From an uncultured Desulfobacterium sp. (GTDB taxonomy: Bacteria; Desulfobacterota; DSM-4660; Desulfatiglandales; Desulfatiglandaceae), in contig LT984854.1 in NCBI GenBank assembly GCA_900258555.1, forward strand, positions 2,086,975-2,150,974: a DNA stretch of 64,000 nucleotides, written 5' to 3'. Both the position numbers and the translations under genes were made by a program. Shown piece after piece: positions 53,727-63,992 of the stretch (within the stretch, counting starts at the first letter, position 1; each line of letters starts with the position of its first letter). Below the pieces are notes generated by a model, which made no database searches, had not been told where the DNA came from, and was given only the letters and a program-made list of their open reading frames with translations.

Positions 53727-54182
53727 GTGTTAATCATGACGTTAGCATTATCAAGAAGGCTTGGTAGACCTTGGTGGATGACTACCTTCGGCCGTGAACC
53801 TTTTGGAGACGTATTCTTTGACAGACTGTGGCCTGAATGGACCGGGGAAACAGGTGAAAAACTTGCCCCAAGCCTGGATTTCAGCGAAAAGGACGGCAAT
53901 TATATCCTGACCGCTGAACTACCCGGCATGAATAGAGAAGATATCTCTATCAACATCGAGGACGGTTATGTCACTGTCAGCGGCAAGAAGGAAGAAAAGA
54001 TCGAGGAAAAGGAACCAAACTATTATCTGAAAGAAACGAGGACCGGTTCATTCAGCAGAAGCATCAAGCTCCCTGGCAAGGTGATGGAAGACAAGGTAGA
54101 GGCTGTTTATAAAGATGGAGTACTTACCGTAACGATGCCCCATGAGGAAGAGACTAAAGTCAAGAAAATTGAAATCCACTAG
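53727..54182 (+). CDS. Small heat-shock protein (Hsp20 family)
   Basis: A 151-residue Hsp20. The alpha-crystallin domain spans about 45-140: PSLDFSEKDGNYILTAELPGMNREDISINIEDGYVTVSGKK with the A-x-x-x-N/D-G-V-L motif seen as AVYKDGVLTVTMP, and a short C-terminal tail with KIEIH. It holds unfolded proteins for DnaK. Ribosome site AAAGGAGGTG. Transcribed away from dnaK. A terminator follows at 54194. Confidence 0.95.
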   Translation: MLIMTLALSRRLGRPWWMTTFGREPFGDVFFDRLWPEWTGETGEKLAPSLDFSEKDGNYILTAELPGMNREDISINIEDGYVTVSGKKEEKIEEKEPNYYLKETRTGSFSRSIKLPGKVMEDKVEAVYKDGVLTVTMPHEEETKVKKIEIH

Positions 54183-54193
54183 GATCAACCGGA

Positions 54194-54230
54194 AAAGGCC
54201 GGGGCCACATGGCTCCGGCCTTTGTTTTTT
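54194..54230 (+). terminator. Intrinsic terminator after the small heat-shock gene
   Basis: AAAGGCCGGGGCC and GGCTCCGGCCTTT form a 13-base-pair stem with ACAT loop, then TTTGTTTTTT. Confidence 0.92.
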
Positions 54231-54270
54231 CCAAGCTACAAATCAAGACATTTTCTGTTACAAGCCAACC

Positions 54271-55395
54271 CTACCTGAACGATTCCTGAAAATGGCCCCA
54301 CAGCCTTGAGAAATGCATATCAGGATCAGAGACATAGTCTTTCCTGCTGATGTCTATGAAATCCGTCCGGGTTGGTTTTTGTTCATATCTTTGGATCGCC
54401 TTTAACCATGGTTCAAAATTCTGTTTCGGCTCAAGGCCTTGATCCAGGATACCAATACGTTCAAGCCCCGGCACAAGCCCCCAGGGAGGTGTTGACTTAA
54501 GCCTGTTTTCAGGATCTATCAGGCTCAACCAGTTTATTCCGGATGCCCCCTGATCGACCAAATGCATGGCCGCCCTAATTGCCTCCTCCATGTCCCCCAT
54601 ATCCGCTGTCATGGACCATCCTATCTCAACCTCTGCCTGCGATCCGAAAAAAAACTTTGCCAAGGCGCACAGATATGCGGATACAAATATCTCATTTGCC
54701 GGATTCAAGGGTTTATAAAATCTGTTAAAATCCCCTTCCAGACCACGCAAACACAAACCGTCTGCCTGACCGGCAATAATGCTGAGAATACCCGGGGCCA
54801 GGAATTCAGAAACACCTATACTAAGAAAAATGGGGCAGGTTTCATCCCTGTCCTTTATTTCTGCGCAATAAGCATTCAGGACCAGATCCGCCACCTGAGG
54901 CTCCGGCCTGGGCCACTCCAGCACCCTGTCCATAACTATCCATCCCCTTATTGCGGGATGCCCTGCGACGGCCGAGACCAACTCCCGAAAAAGCCGTATA
55001 CGTCTCTGGACTAACGAGGGATCGGACCACCACTGATAAGACCCGAGATTCCTGAGCCTTCCCTCAACAAATATCCGGGCTGCTCTTGAATCAATCGAGC
55101 CGGCCGCCAAAAAAGGTGGCGTAAAGTCTAAACCCAGTATCCGTTGGGCCGGTGCAATTAACGATACCCCACATCCCGCATCCAGGACATGATCCAGTGC
55201 CTGCACAAGGCCATCCAAGAACGCCACCTTATGCCTGACAGACCCGGTTAAAGACTCCTCAAGCACAGGTATCCTCAATTGTTCTATACCCAGGCTTCTG
55301 GCTATCCTGGCTGCCTTTTCCAATACATCCGGTTCAGGCGGCTCAAGCCCTGCAAGGCCCCTGACAGGACAAATATATGTAGCTGAAATCATCAT
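54271..55395 (-). CDS. Conserved hypothetical protein, probably a beta/alpha barrel
   Basis: A 374-residue soluble protein with alternating hydrophobic strands and helices (RIPVLEESL, HVLDAGCGVSLIAPAQ, AIRGWIVMDRVLEWPRPEPQVAD, CPIFLSIGVSEFL, VEIGWSMTADMGDMEEAIRAAM, GASGINWLSLIDPE), reminiscent of glycoside-hydrolase-like TIM barrels. Glu and Asp sit at strand ends but no catalytic pair can be assigned. No signal peptide. Neighbours give no clue; it is divergent from the FAD-dependent oxidoreductase gene. Confidence 0.6.
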   Translation of the reverse strand: MMISATYICPVRGLAGLEPPEPDVLEKAARIARSLGIEQLRIPVLEESLTGSVRHKVAFLDGLVQALDHVLDAGCGVSLIAPAQRILGLDFTPPFLAAGSIDSRAARIFVEGRLRNLGSYQWWSDPSLVQRRIRLFRELVSAVAGHPAIRGWIVMDRVLEWPRPEPQVADLVLNAYCAEIKDRDETCPIFLSIGVSEFLAPGILSIIAGQADGLCLRGLEGDFNRFYKPLNPANEIFVSAYLCALAKFFFGSQAEVEIGWSMTADMGDMEEAIRAAMHLVDQGASGINWLSLIDPENRLKSTPPWGLVPGLERIGILDQGLEPKQNFEPWLKAIQRYEQKPTRTDFIDISRKDYVSDPDMHFSRLWGHFQESFR

Positions 55396-55536
55396 GTCCT
55401 TGATTTCTCCAGTAATAAAATTTTCTCCTTTTAGGTTGAACTAAGACCTTTGAGGGTGTAAAAATAACAGAAGCAGAAGAAAGTTTCCACCTAGAAGTAA
55501 TCTCCCGGTTATCTCATACAGCTTAGGAGCACCCCT

Positions 55537-56895
55537 ATGGACTATGAAATAGTAATAGTCGGAGCAGGACCTTCCGGCATCTTTACTGCCCTGACTTTGG
55601 CTGAATTAGGCATAAAGGATGTGCTATTGATTGAGCAAGGAAAGGACCTTGAACATCGCAGGCGTTCTAATCCTGAAGATATGCTCTGCGGTTGGGGAGG
55701 CGCAGGCGCTTACAGTGACGGGAAACTGACTTTATCAACCGAGGTCGGCGGTATTTTGGGGGAATTTATTGAAGAAGGTCCTCTTTACCAACTGCTTGAA
55801 GAAACCGACAGAATATACGCCGCACACGGCGCGCCGGACCGGATATTCGGTGAAACTTCTTATCAGCTGGATATACTTGCCACCAGGGCTCGACTGGCAG
55901 GTCTTGAATTGATACCCACCAGAATACGCCACATCGGCACGGAGAACTGCCCGGCGGTTTTGTCCGGGTTTCACCAGGCACTGAAGAACAGTGTTGAGAT
56001 TCGCACAGGAGTAAAAGTCCAGGGGCTCTTGTCAGAAGAGGGCCAAATTAAAGGGGTAAGCCTTTCCGACGGTCAGACAATTCAATCCAGGTTTGTTGTA
56101 GTCGCACCGGGCCGTTCCGGGGCCTCATGGATGAAAAGACAGGCTGAATCACTTAGGTTAAAGACAACATCCAGCTCCGTTGACATCGGGGTGCGTGTTG
56201 AATTGCCGGCAGTAGTTTTAAGCCAAATTACCGACATGAGCTACGAATCAAAACTCATACACTATTCCAGGACATTCGATGAAAAGGTCCGCACCTTCTG
56301 CATGAACCCCTACGGTGAGGTTGTAGCGGAGGAAAACGCCGGAATCATTACGGTAAATGGTCACAGTTACGCAAATAAAAAGAGTGACAACACAAACTTC
56401 GCCATACTGGTCAGCAGCGCCTTCACCGAGCCTTTTGATGACCCCATAGCCTATGGCCATTACATTGCACGGCTTGCTAACCTTTTAGGAGGCGGAATCA
56501 TTGTCCAGAGACTGGGGGATCTGCTGGCCGGCAGGAGAAGCACCAGGGATAGGATCAGCAGGTGTCTTACCAGACCGACTTACAGCAGGGCTACACCCGG
56601 GGATTTGAGCTTTGTATTCCCTTATCGTCATCTTCTAAGTATTATTGAAATGCTCGAGGCACTGGAAAAACTGACCCCAGGGGTATATTCGCGAAATACC
56701 CTGCTTTACGGGGTTGAGGTGAAATTCTATTCCAACAGGATCGAGGTATCCTCAGAAATGGAGACCAGGATAAAAAATCTCTTTGCAATCGGCGATGGCG
56801 CAGGCATAAGCCGCGGGCTCCTACAGGCCTCTGCAAGCGGGATACTCGCGGCCAGAGCGATTGCCGGGAGGGTGAAATCAAACACCATCGGATGA
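55537..56895 (+). CDS. FAD-dependent oxidoreductase of the COG2509 type
   Basis: A 452-residue flavoprotein. Rossmann motif IVIVGAGPSGIFTALTLAELG at residue 4, the segment CGWGGAGAYSDGKLTLSTEVGG near residue 60, a middle VVVAPGRSGASWM and a C-terminal FAD motif LFAIGDGAGISRGLLQASASGILAAR. These proteins bind FAD and are conserved in many anaerobes, but the substrate is not known. Length is normal for the family. The 3' side holds the dispersed repeat at 56906. Confidence 0.85.
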   Translation: MDYEIVIVGAGPSGIFTALTLAELGIKDVLLIEQGKDLEHRRRSNPEDMLCGWGGAGAYSDGKLTLSTEVGGILGEFIEEGPLYQLLEETDRIYAAHGAPDRIFGETSYQLDILATRARLAGLELIPTRIRHIGTENCPAVLSGFHQALKNSVEIRTGVKVQGLLSEEGQIKGVSLSDGQTIQSRFVVVAPGRSGASWMKRQAESLRLKTTSSSVDIGVRVELPAVVLSQITDMSYESKLIHYSRTFDEKVRTFCMNPYGEVVAEENAGIITVNGHSYANKKSDNTNFAILVSSAFTEPFDDPIAYGHYIARLANLLGGGIIVQRLGDLLAGRRSTRDRISRCLTRPTYSRATPGDLSFVFPYRHLLSIIEMLEALEKLTPGVYSRNTLLYGVEVKFYSNRIEVSSEMETRIKNLFAIGDGAGISRGLLQASASGILAARAIAGRVKSNTIG

Positions 56896-56905
56896 AGCCA
56901 ATAGA

Positions 56906-56980
56906 TCGAGGGTTCAAGGATTCAAGAGGCCAGGGGAACAAGTGGAAATATATCATAATCCCTCGAACCCTTGAACCCTT
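56906..56980. repeat. Dispersed intergenic repeat (CCCTTGAACCCT family), copy 2
   Basis: TCGAGGGTTCAAGG on the left and CCCTCGAACCCTTGAACCCTT on the right form an inverted pair around about 40 bases. Wording repeats that at 14915-15006. Sits between convergent genes, so it may act as a terminator for both. Confidence 0.6.
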
Positions 56981-56996
56981 ACGATGTAAAGTGTGA

Positions 56997-58446
<1,450 letters not shown>

Positions 58447-58447
58447 C

Positions 58448-59611
58448 TTACTTTACCGCACTCTTAAGTGCATTGACCATGTCTGTCTTCTCCCAGCCAA
58501 ACTCGGGCAGTTCCCTTCCAAAGTGTCCGTAGTTACAGGTCTTCCTGTATATCGGTCTTAAAAGGTCCAGCCTTTCAATGATTGCTGCGGGCCTTAAATC
58601 AAACTCTTTTTTTACTATCTCCGTCAATTCCTGGCTTGGAACCACACCTGTACTGTATGCGCCAACCAGAAGGGAAACCGGTTGCGCCCTGCCGATGGTA
58701 TAGGCAACCTGGATCTCGCATCTCTCTGCCAGTCCTGCTGCCACAATGTTCTTGGCAATGTAACGGCACATATAGGAAGCGCTCCTGTCCACCTTGGACG
58801 GGTCTTTCCCGGAGAAGGCCCCTCCTCCGTGATAACCAAAGCCGCCATAGGTGTCCATAATTATCTTGCGTCCTGTCAACCCGCAGTCGCCCAATGGGCC
58901 GCCTACAACGAATCTACCGGTTGTATTAATGAAATATTGGGTTTTGTTATCCAGCATATCCTTAGGGATAACCTCCCTGATCACCTGTTCAATGATCGCC
59001 TCTCTGATGGTATCGTAGTCCACATCCGGGCTGTGTTGCGCGGCGATGACTATGGTGTGAATCCTTGTAGGCCTTCCATCAACATATTCCACTGTCACCT
59101 GGGATTTTCCATCAGGTCTCAGCCAGGGCAGCTGCCCGGATTTACGCACATAAGACAATCTCTGTGTGAGCCTGTGGGCGAGATAAATGGGCATGGGCAT
59201 AAAGACATCGGTATCCCTGCATGCATAGCCGAACATGAGCCCCTGATCACCTGCGCCCTGTTCCTTGAAAAGCCCCTGGCCGTCCACACCCATTGCAATG
59301 TCAGGAGACTGTTTGTCTATGGTTGAAATCACAGCACAGGTCTCCCAGTCAAATCCCATGGATGAATTGCTGTAGCCGATATCCTTGATGGTTTGCCTGA
59401 CCACCTCAGGCATATCCACGTATGCGGTGGTGGTGATTTCACCCGCTATCATGGCAAGACCCGTTGTTACCAGTGTCTCGCAGGCAACTCGTGATCTTGG
59501 ATCCTGTTCCAGGATCTTGTCCAGTATATGGTCTGATATCTGATCTGCGATCTTATCAGGGTGTCCCTCTGTCACCGACTCTGAAGTAAATAGAAAATTT
59601 GCTGATTTCAT
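58448..59611 (-). CDS. metK: S-adenosylmethionine synthetase
   Basis: A 387-residue enzyme of normal length that makes SAM from ATP and methionine. Motifs: [20 protein letters not shown] at the start, [31 protein letters not shown] and the P-loop-like [21 protein letters not shown]-terminal [14 protein letters not shown] is typical. AAGGAGAT precedes the ATG. Lies just upstream of ahcY on the same strand, 125 bases apart, separated by a repeat. Confidence 0.97.
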   Translation of the reverse strand: MKSANFLFTSESVTEGHPDKIADQISDHILDKILEQDPRSRVACETLVTTGLAMIAGEITTTAYVDMPEVVRQTIKDIGYSNSSMGFDWETCAVISTIDKQSPDIAMGVDGQGLFKEQGAGDQGLMFGYACRDTDVFMPMPIYLAHRLTQRLSYVRKSGQLPWLRPDGKSQVTVEYVDGRPTRIHTIVIAAQHSPDVDYDTIREAIIEQVIREVIPKDMLDNKTQYFINTTGRFVVGGPLGDCGLTGRKIIMDTYGGFGYHGGGAFSGKDPSKVDRSASYMCRYIAKNIVAAGLAERCEIQVAYTIGRAQPVSLLVGAYSTGVVPSQELTEIVKKEFDLRPAAIIERLDLLRPIYRKTCNYGHFGRELPEFGWEKTDMVNALKSAVK

Positions 59612-59637
59612 AAGATCTCCTTATGTCCGGAAAAATG

Positions 59638-60480
59638 TTAGCGGATCAAACAATTATCAATCAACCTTGTCTTTCCGACCCTGACTGCAAGGGCCAGAAG
59701 GGTTTCGTCTTTAAGTATTTCAATCTCTTCAAGCGTCATGGGATCGCAGAGAGAAACATAGTCAATACGGGTAAAGGGGTGCGCCTTGATAAGCGATTCA
59801 ATGGTCTCCTTGATAATGCGGGCATCTTTGGTTCCTTCTTGGAACATCTTATTGGCCAGATCCAGGGACTTCTTGAGGCAAAGGGCAGATTGCCTCTCCT
59901 CGGGATTCAGATAGCTGTTGCGGGAACTCATGGCAAGTCCGTCCGGCTCCCTTACAGTTGGTACACCGATGATCTTGATATCCATGTTGAGATCCATCAC
60001 CATCCTGCTGATGGCGGCCAGTTGCTGATAGTCCTTTTGTCCGAAAATCGCCAGGTGCGGTTTTGTGCAGTTGAATAACTTGTTCACAACAGTGGTGACG
60101 CCATCAAAATGTCCGGGCCTTGAAAGGCCGCAAAGGGGTTGAGTGATTCTTTCCACCCTAACGGTTGTCTGACAACCCTCCTGGTACATCTCTATTGCAT
60201 TCGGCATAAAGACAATATCAACACCCAGGCTTCGGGCCTTTTCAAGGTCCCCCTCAGTATCTCTCGGGTAAGCCTCAAAGTCTTCGGCTGGGCCGAATTG
60301 GGTTGGATTGACAAAGAGGGTCATCACCACCTTGTCAGAATGCCTTTTTGCAACACGCATAAGCTCCAGGTGGCCCTCATGCAAAAAGCCCATGGTCGGG
60401 ACAACGGAAATGATATCACCCGCCATGCGCATACTGTCAGACTCCCTCTGCATCTCGCCGATGGTCTCAATAATCTTCAT
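59638..60480 (-). CDS. panC: Pantothenate synthetase
   Basis: A 280-residue enzyme that joins pantoate and beta-alanine. Start chosen at 60480 (MKIIETIGEMQRESD), which matches the family; a longer frame upstream adds 14 unconserved residues. Motifs: VPTMGFLHEGHLELM (HxGH), FVNPTQFGPAEDFEAYPR, FGQKDYQQLAAI and GLAMSSRNSYLNPEERQSA. Standard length. Confidence 0.95.
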   Translation of the reverse strand: MKIIETIGEMQRESDSMRMAGDIISVVPTMGFLHEGHLELMRVAKRHSDKVVMTLFVNPTQFGPAEDFEAYPRDTEGDLEKARSLGVDIVFMPNAIEMYQEGCQTTVRVERITQPLCGLSRPGHFDGVTTVVNKLFNCTKPHLAIFGQKDYQQLAAISRMVMDLNMDIKIIGVPTVREPDGLAMSSRNSYLNPEERQSALCLKKSLDLANKMFQEGTKDARIIKETIESLIKAHPFTRIDYVSLCDPMTLEEIEILKDETLLALAVRVGKTRLIDNCLIR

Positions 60481-60504
60481 GGAAAATCCCCGCATCCTAA
60501 AAAA

Positions 60505-60648
60505 GCTGTCAGCTATTAGCAATTAGCCTTTAGCTTAATGATTTAAAGATATTGTGTATTGATATATTCACTCAATGGGTGCATCTATAGAAGTTCTTAA
60601 TATGTCCAAGTTCCTGACCTAATAGCCAAAAGCTAACCGCTAACAGCC
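60505..60648. repeat. Inverted repeat of GCTATTAGC/TTAGCTTTTGGCTATTAG type
   Basis: GCTGTCAGCTATTAGCAATTAGCCTTTAGCTT (60505-60536) is largely complementary to AATAGCCAAAAGCTAACCGCTAACAGCC (60621-60648). The 144 bases upstream of panC hold no gene. The leader of panC would have to pass through it or start inside it. Confidence 0.6.
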
Positions 60649-60705
60649 TTCTTAAGTTTATTGAAACGCGCGCTAGTCAGGAAATTGAAATGAGCGGTGA
60701 ACTTA

Positions 60706-61542
60706 TCACCAACCCTGCGGCCCTGTCAATTCCAAGAAAGAATTAAGACGCAAAAAATCATCAATACTCAATTCCTCTGCTCGGCTCATAGGATTAATCC
60801 CGCTCTGATTAAGACAGTACAGGATCAGATTACGATCCAACAGTGGCAAAGAACCGGCAAGAGAATTAACGATCGTCTTTCGCCTGTGGGAAAAGGCCGC
60901 CCTGACCACCCTCTTAAAGGCGATATCATCTGAAGCCCTTATTGGGTATGGAGCTTCAAAGTCCAGCTCCACCACCATGGAATCAACCTTTGGTCTAGGG
61001 AAAAATGCCGCCCTTGACACCTTAAGAAGCCTTACGGCCTTCGCATAATACTGAACCAGCACAGACATAGCCCCATATGTCTTATTGCCTGGAGGTGCGG
61101 TCAATCTTTCTGCTATCTCCAGTTGAAACATCAGGACAGCCCTGCCTATGCGGTCGCGGTGATCAATCAGTCTTTCCAGAAACGGTGTCGAGATATTATA
61201 TGGCAGGTTTCCGATCATATTCATAGTGGTTTGAGAATATAACCCTGTTTCGCTGAAATCCCAGGCGAGGACATCTTGATTTACCACAGTTACGTTTGAA
61301 ATTCCTTCCCCTGCCAGCCTGTTACTTAGGAGGACAGCAAGCTGGTCGTCTTTTTCTATAGCGATCACGCGGGAAACCATTCCGGCCAAAGGCAGTGTCA
61401 ACTCACCGTGTCCGGGTCCGATCTCCACTACCAAATCAGAGGGTCCGAACCCTGAATGCAGGATAATCTGATCTATGATTCTGCGATCACGGAGAAAGTG
61501 TTGGCCGAGTGACTTTTTGGGTCTCAATTTTTGCGTGGTCAA
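60706..61542 (-). CDS. rsmA: 16S rRNA dimethyladenosine transferase
   Basis: A 278-residue methyltransferase that dimethylates A1518 and A1519 (E. coli numbering) of 16S rRNA. Motifs: KKSLGQHFLRDRRI at the start, VVEIGPGHGELTLPL for SAM binding, catalytic NLPYNISTPFL, and FFPRPKVDSMVV. Length typical. Directly after the DUF2062 gene (stop and start adjoining) and probably in an operon with tsaD. Confidence 0.96.
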   Translation of the reverse strand: MTTQKLRPKKSLGQHFLRDRRIIDQIILHSGFGPSDLVVEIGPGHGELTLPLAGMVSRVIAIEKDDQLAVLLSNRLAGEGISNVTVVNQDVLAWDFSETGLYSQTTMNMIGNLPYNISTPFLERLIDHRDRIGRAVLMFQLEIAERLTAPPGNKTYGAMSVLVQYYAKAVRLLKVSRAAFFPRPKVDSMVVELDFEAPYPIRASDDIAFKRVVRAAFSHRRKTIVNSLAGSLPLLDRNLILYCLNQSGINPMSRAEELSIDDFLRLNSFLELTGPQGW

Positions 61543-62046
61543 TTATTGATCCCTGGGCTTTTTTCTTTTTTCCCGCCAAACTCTTATATATTTAAAGACC
61601 CTTAAAAAGATAAAATAGGACGGAATGCCTGAGGCGATACCCATTATAAGCCCTCCTACAAGGAAGGCTGCCAGGGTCATCCCACCGGCCCCGAGGATTT
61701 GTTTCATAACCACAATGGATTCCCCGTCGGATTTGACTGCGCAGATTACTGAGGCGATAAGGCTCTCTTGCTCGGGAATCCCCAAACAGAAAGACCCTAA
61801 TTTATAGTTCAAATAATAAAGGATACACCAGTTTAAGGGATTACTCACCCATGTGCCCAAGGCGGCGGTTATCTTGCTGGCCTTTAAAAAAACCGCAAGC
61901 GCCACCGCAATTACAGTATGAAACGGGAGCGTCGGCATCATGCCGCTAAACACCCCAAGCGCCATGCCCAGGGCCAGATCGTGCGGATCGCCCCTGAGGC
62001 GCATAAGTCGCAGATAATAGTATCTGATCTGTCTTTGAATTACCAT
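61543..62046 (-). CDS. DUF2062 membrane protein
   Basis: A 167-residue membrane protein. GDPHDLALGMALGVFSGMMPTLPFHTVIAVALA and the WVSNPLNWCILYYLNYKLG segment are the DUF2062 signature. Three to four hydrophobic helices. The function of the family is unknown. Its start adjoins the tsaD stop and its stop adjoins the rsmA start, so all three are translated together. Confidence 0.88.
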   Translation of the reverse strand: MVIQRQIRYYYLRLMRLRGDPHDLALGMALGVFSGMMPTLPFHTVIAVALAVFLKASKITAALGTWVSNPLNWCILYYLNYKLGSFCLGIPEQESLIASVICAVKSDGESIVVMKQILGAGGMTLAAFLVGGLIMGIASGIPSYFIFLRVFKYIRVWREKRKKPRDQ

Positions 62047-63084
62047 CTAACACGCCTCAATAAGGGGAAGATCTTTAATGGGATATTTTGATCTCACATC
62101 GGTTGCAAGATCTGCAAATTCCCCTGCAAGGTATCTTTGATATCCTGCAAGAGCAATCATGGCCCCGTTATCAGTGCAATATTGCGGCGAAGGGATATAC
62201 ACCCTAAGATCATGGGCCTCGGCCTCCCTAAAAAGGCGCTCCCTTAGCGCCCTGTTGCACGCAACACCACCGGCAATAACTATTGTGGAGATACCTGTTT
62301 TATCCCTAGCCATCATCACCTTGCGAACAAGAACATCTACAACCGATTCCTGAAACGATGCTGCAATATCGGCCTGTGTAATATTATTGTTTTCAATACC
62401 GTCTTCACGCCATTTCTTTATATACAATGCCACAGCGGTCTTTAGGCCGCTGAAACTGAAATTCAGGGAGTCATTAGAAAGATATACCCTGGGGAAATTG
62501 ATCCTGTCTTTGCAGCCAGAAAGAGCCTGCCTTTCAATCGCCACCCCACCGGGATAGCCGAGCCCCAGAATTTTTGAAACTTTGTCGAATGCCTCTCCAG
62601 CCGCGTCATCAAGGGTCTGGCCCAGTTGGGTGTATTGCCCATATCCCGTTACATGATACAGACTGGTGTGACCGCCGGATACAGTAAGTGCAATGAATGG
62701 AAATGAAGGTGAAGTTTCCTCAAGAAATATTGACAATATATGCCCTTCCAGATGGTTGACGCCGATCATTGGAATGCCATGTGTATAAGCAATTGCTTTT
62801 GCATAATAGAGGCCCACCAACAAAGATCCGACAAGACCCGGACCGACAGTGACAGAGACAGCATCCAGGTCGGGGAACTCCAGATGTGCACGCAGGAGGG
62901 CCTCCCTGACGACCGGCATAATGTTTCTTAAGTGCTCCCTTGATGCAAGCTCAGGCACAACGCCTCCGTAGGGCGAGTGAATCCTGATTTGGGAATGAAC
63001 CACATTGGACAAGACCAGTCGTCCGTCTGCAATTATTCCAGCGGATGTATCATCACAGGATGTATCAATTCCCAGGATATTCAT
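62047..63084 (-). CDS. tsaD: tRNA N6-adenosine threonylcarbamoyltransferase
   Basis: A 345-residue ASKHA-fold protein, standard length, that adds threonylcarbamoyl to A37 of ANN-decoding tRNAs with TsaB and TsaE. Motifs: LGIDTSCDDTSAGII, PGLVGSLLVGLYYAKA, the metal-binding VNHLEGHILS, and CTDNGAMIALAGY near the C-terminus. It starts 17 bases after the kinase-like gene and overlaps nothing. Confidence 0.97.
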   Translation of the reverse strand: MNILGIDTSCDDTSAGIIADGRLVLSNVVHSQIRIHSPYGGVVPELASREHLRNIMPVVREALLRAHLEFPDLDAVSVTVGPGLVGSLLVGLYYAKAIAYTHGIPMIGVNHLEGHILSIFLEETSPSFPFIALTVSGGHTSLYHVTGYGQYTQLGQTLDDAAGEAFDKVSKILGLGYPGGVAIERQALSGCKDRINFPRVYLSNDSLNFSFSGLKTAVALYIKKWREDGIENNNITQADIAASFQESVVDVLVRKVMMARDKTGISTIVIAGGVACNRALRERLFREAEAHDLRVYIPSPQYCTDNGAMIALAGYQRYLAGEFADLATDVRSKYPIKDLPLIEAC

Positions 63085-63101
63085 TAAGGTGCCGACAACA
63101 A

Positions 63102-63992
63102 TTATTTTTTCTTAATGGCTATAATCTCGTCCATCCGAGCGACGATCATGTCCAAATGCCCTGCCATTTGACCCGCACCCTGATACCTCTTTTCCCTGTC
63201 CTTTTCAAGGGCCTTATAAATAACCTTTTCAATAACACCAGGAATTTTTGGGTTAATGGATTTTGGCGGTAGAGGTCTTTCCCTGGAGATCTTAAGCATA
63301 AGAGTTGCCAGATCCTCGCCTTCAAAGGGTCTTACTCCTGTCAGCATCTCATAGAGTATAACACCAAGGGAAAATATATCTGATCTTCCGTCCAATTTTT
63401 TGCCTGCAATCTGTTCAGGAGACATGTAATAGGAATGTTCAGGTATTTTACCATGATCGGTCATCAAACAGGCTGACACCGCGGCGGAACCGAAATTGGT
63501 TATCTTCGTTACCTTATCCCCTTGTGTTATTATGATATTGTCTGGCATGATATGCTTGTGAATGATATTCTTCTTATGTGCAAAGTCCAATGCGTGCGAT
63601 GCATGGGCAATGACGTCCAAAGCGTCCCTTATCGGGAGAGAAACACCCTTTGTAATGTAATTGCTAAGGCAGCATCCTTCAAAATACTCATTAATAGTAT
63701 ATATAAGTCCGTCTTCTTCCCCATATCCTTCAACATGGGCAATATTTGGATGGGTCAATAGGCCGCAATCCTTTATTTCATCAAAAAAACGACTCCTCAT
63801 GTCATTCAGATTCTCTTTACCCGGCTCCGACAACCCTGTGGTCTTAATCAATACCTTACGCTGTGTATTCAAATCCTCTCCAATAAAGACCCTCCACACT
63901 GATTCACGCCCTATCTCTTCGCACACACGATATTTATAAATGGTCAACGGGAAAATGTCTTTTACAGGCAAATCCCTGTTTCTGTCAGGCAC
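63102..63992 (-). CDS. Protein-kinase-fold protein, likely pseudokinase (possibly continuing beyond the window)
   Basis: A 296-residue serine/threonine kinase fold. The N-lobe has EEIGRESVWRVFIGE in place of a GxGxxG loop and Lys in RKVLIKTTG. The catalytic loop reads HKHIMPDNIII where HRDLKPDNI is usual, so the catalytic Asp is His and the Lys is Met. The metal motif DFG reads NFG. The activation-loop end (SYYMSPEQIAGKK) and helix F (DGRSDIFSLGVILYEML) are normal. It is therefore predicted to bind partners and perhaps nucleotide without phosphotransfer. The start used is a GTG 8 bases from the edge; the frame stays open upstream. FHA proteins elsewhere in the window could be related. Confidence 0.85.
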   Translation of the reverse strand: MPDRNRDLPVKDIFPLTIYKYRVCEEIGRESVWRVFIGEDLNTQRKVLIKTTGLSEPGKENLNDMRSRFFDEIKDCGLLTHPNIAHVEGYGEEDGLIYTINEYFEGCCLSNYITKGVSLPIRDALDVIAHASHALDFAHKKNIIHKHIMPDNIIITQGDKVTKITNFGSAAVSACLMTDHGKIPEHSYYMSPEQIAGKKLDGRSDIFSLGVILYEMLTGVRPFEGEDLATLMLKISRERPLPPKSINPKIPGVIEKVIYKALEKDREKRYQGAGQMAGHLDMIVARMDEIIAIKKK

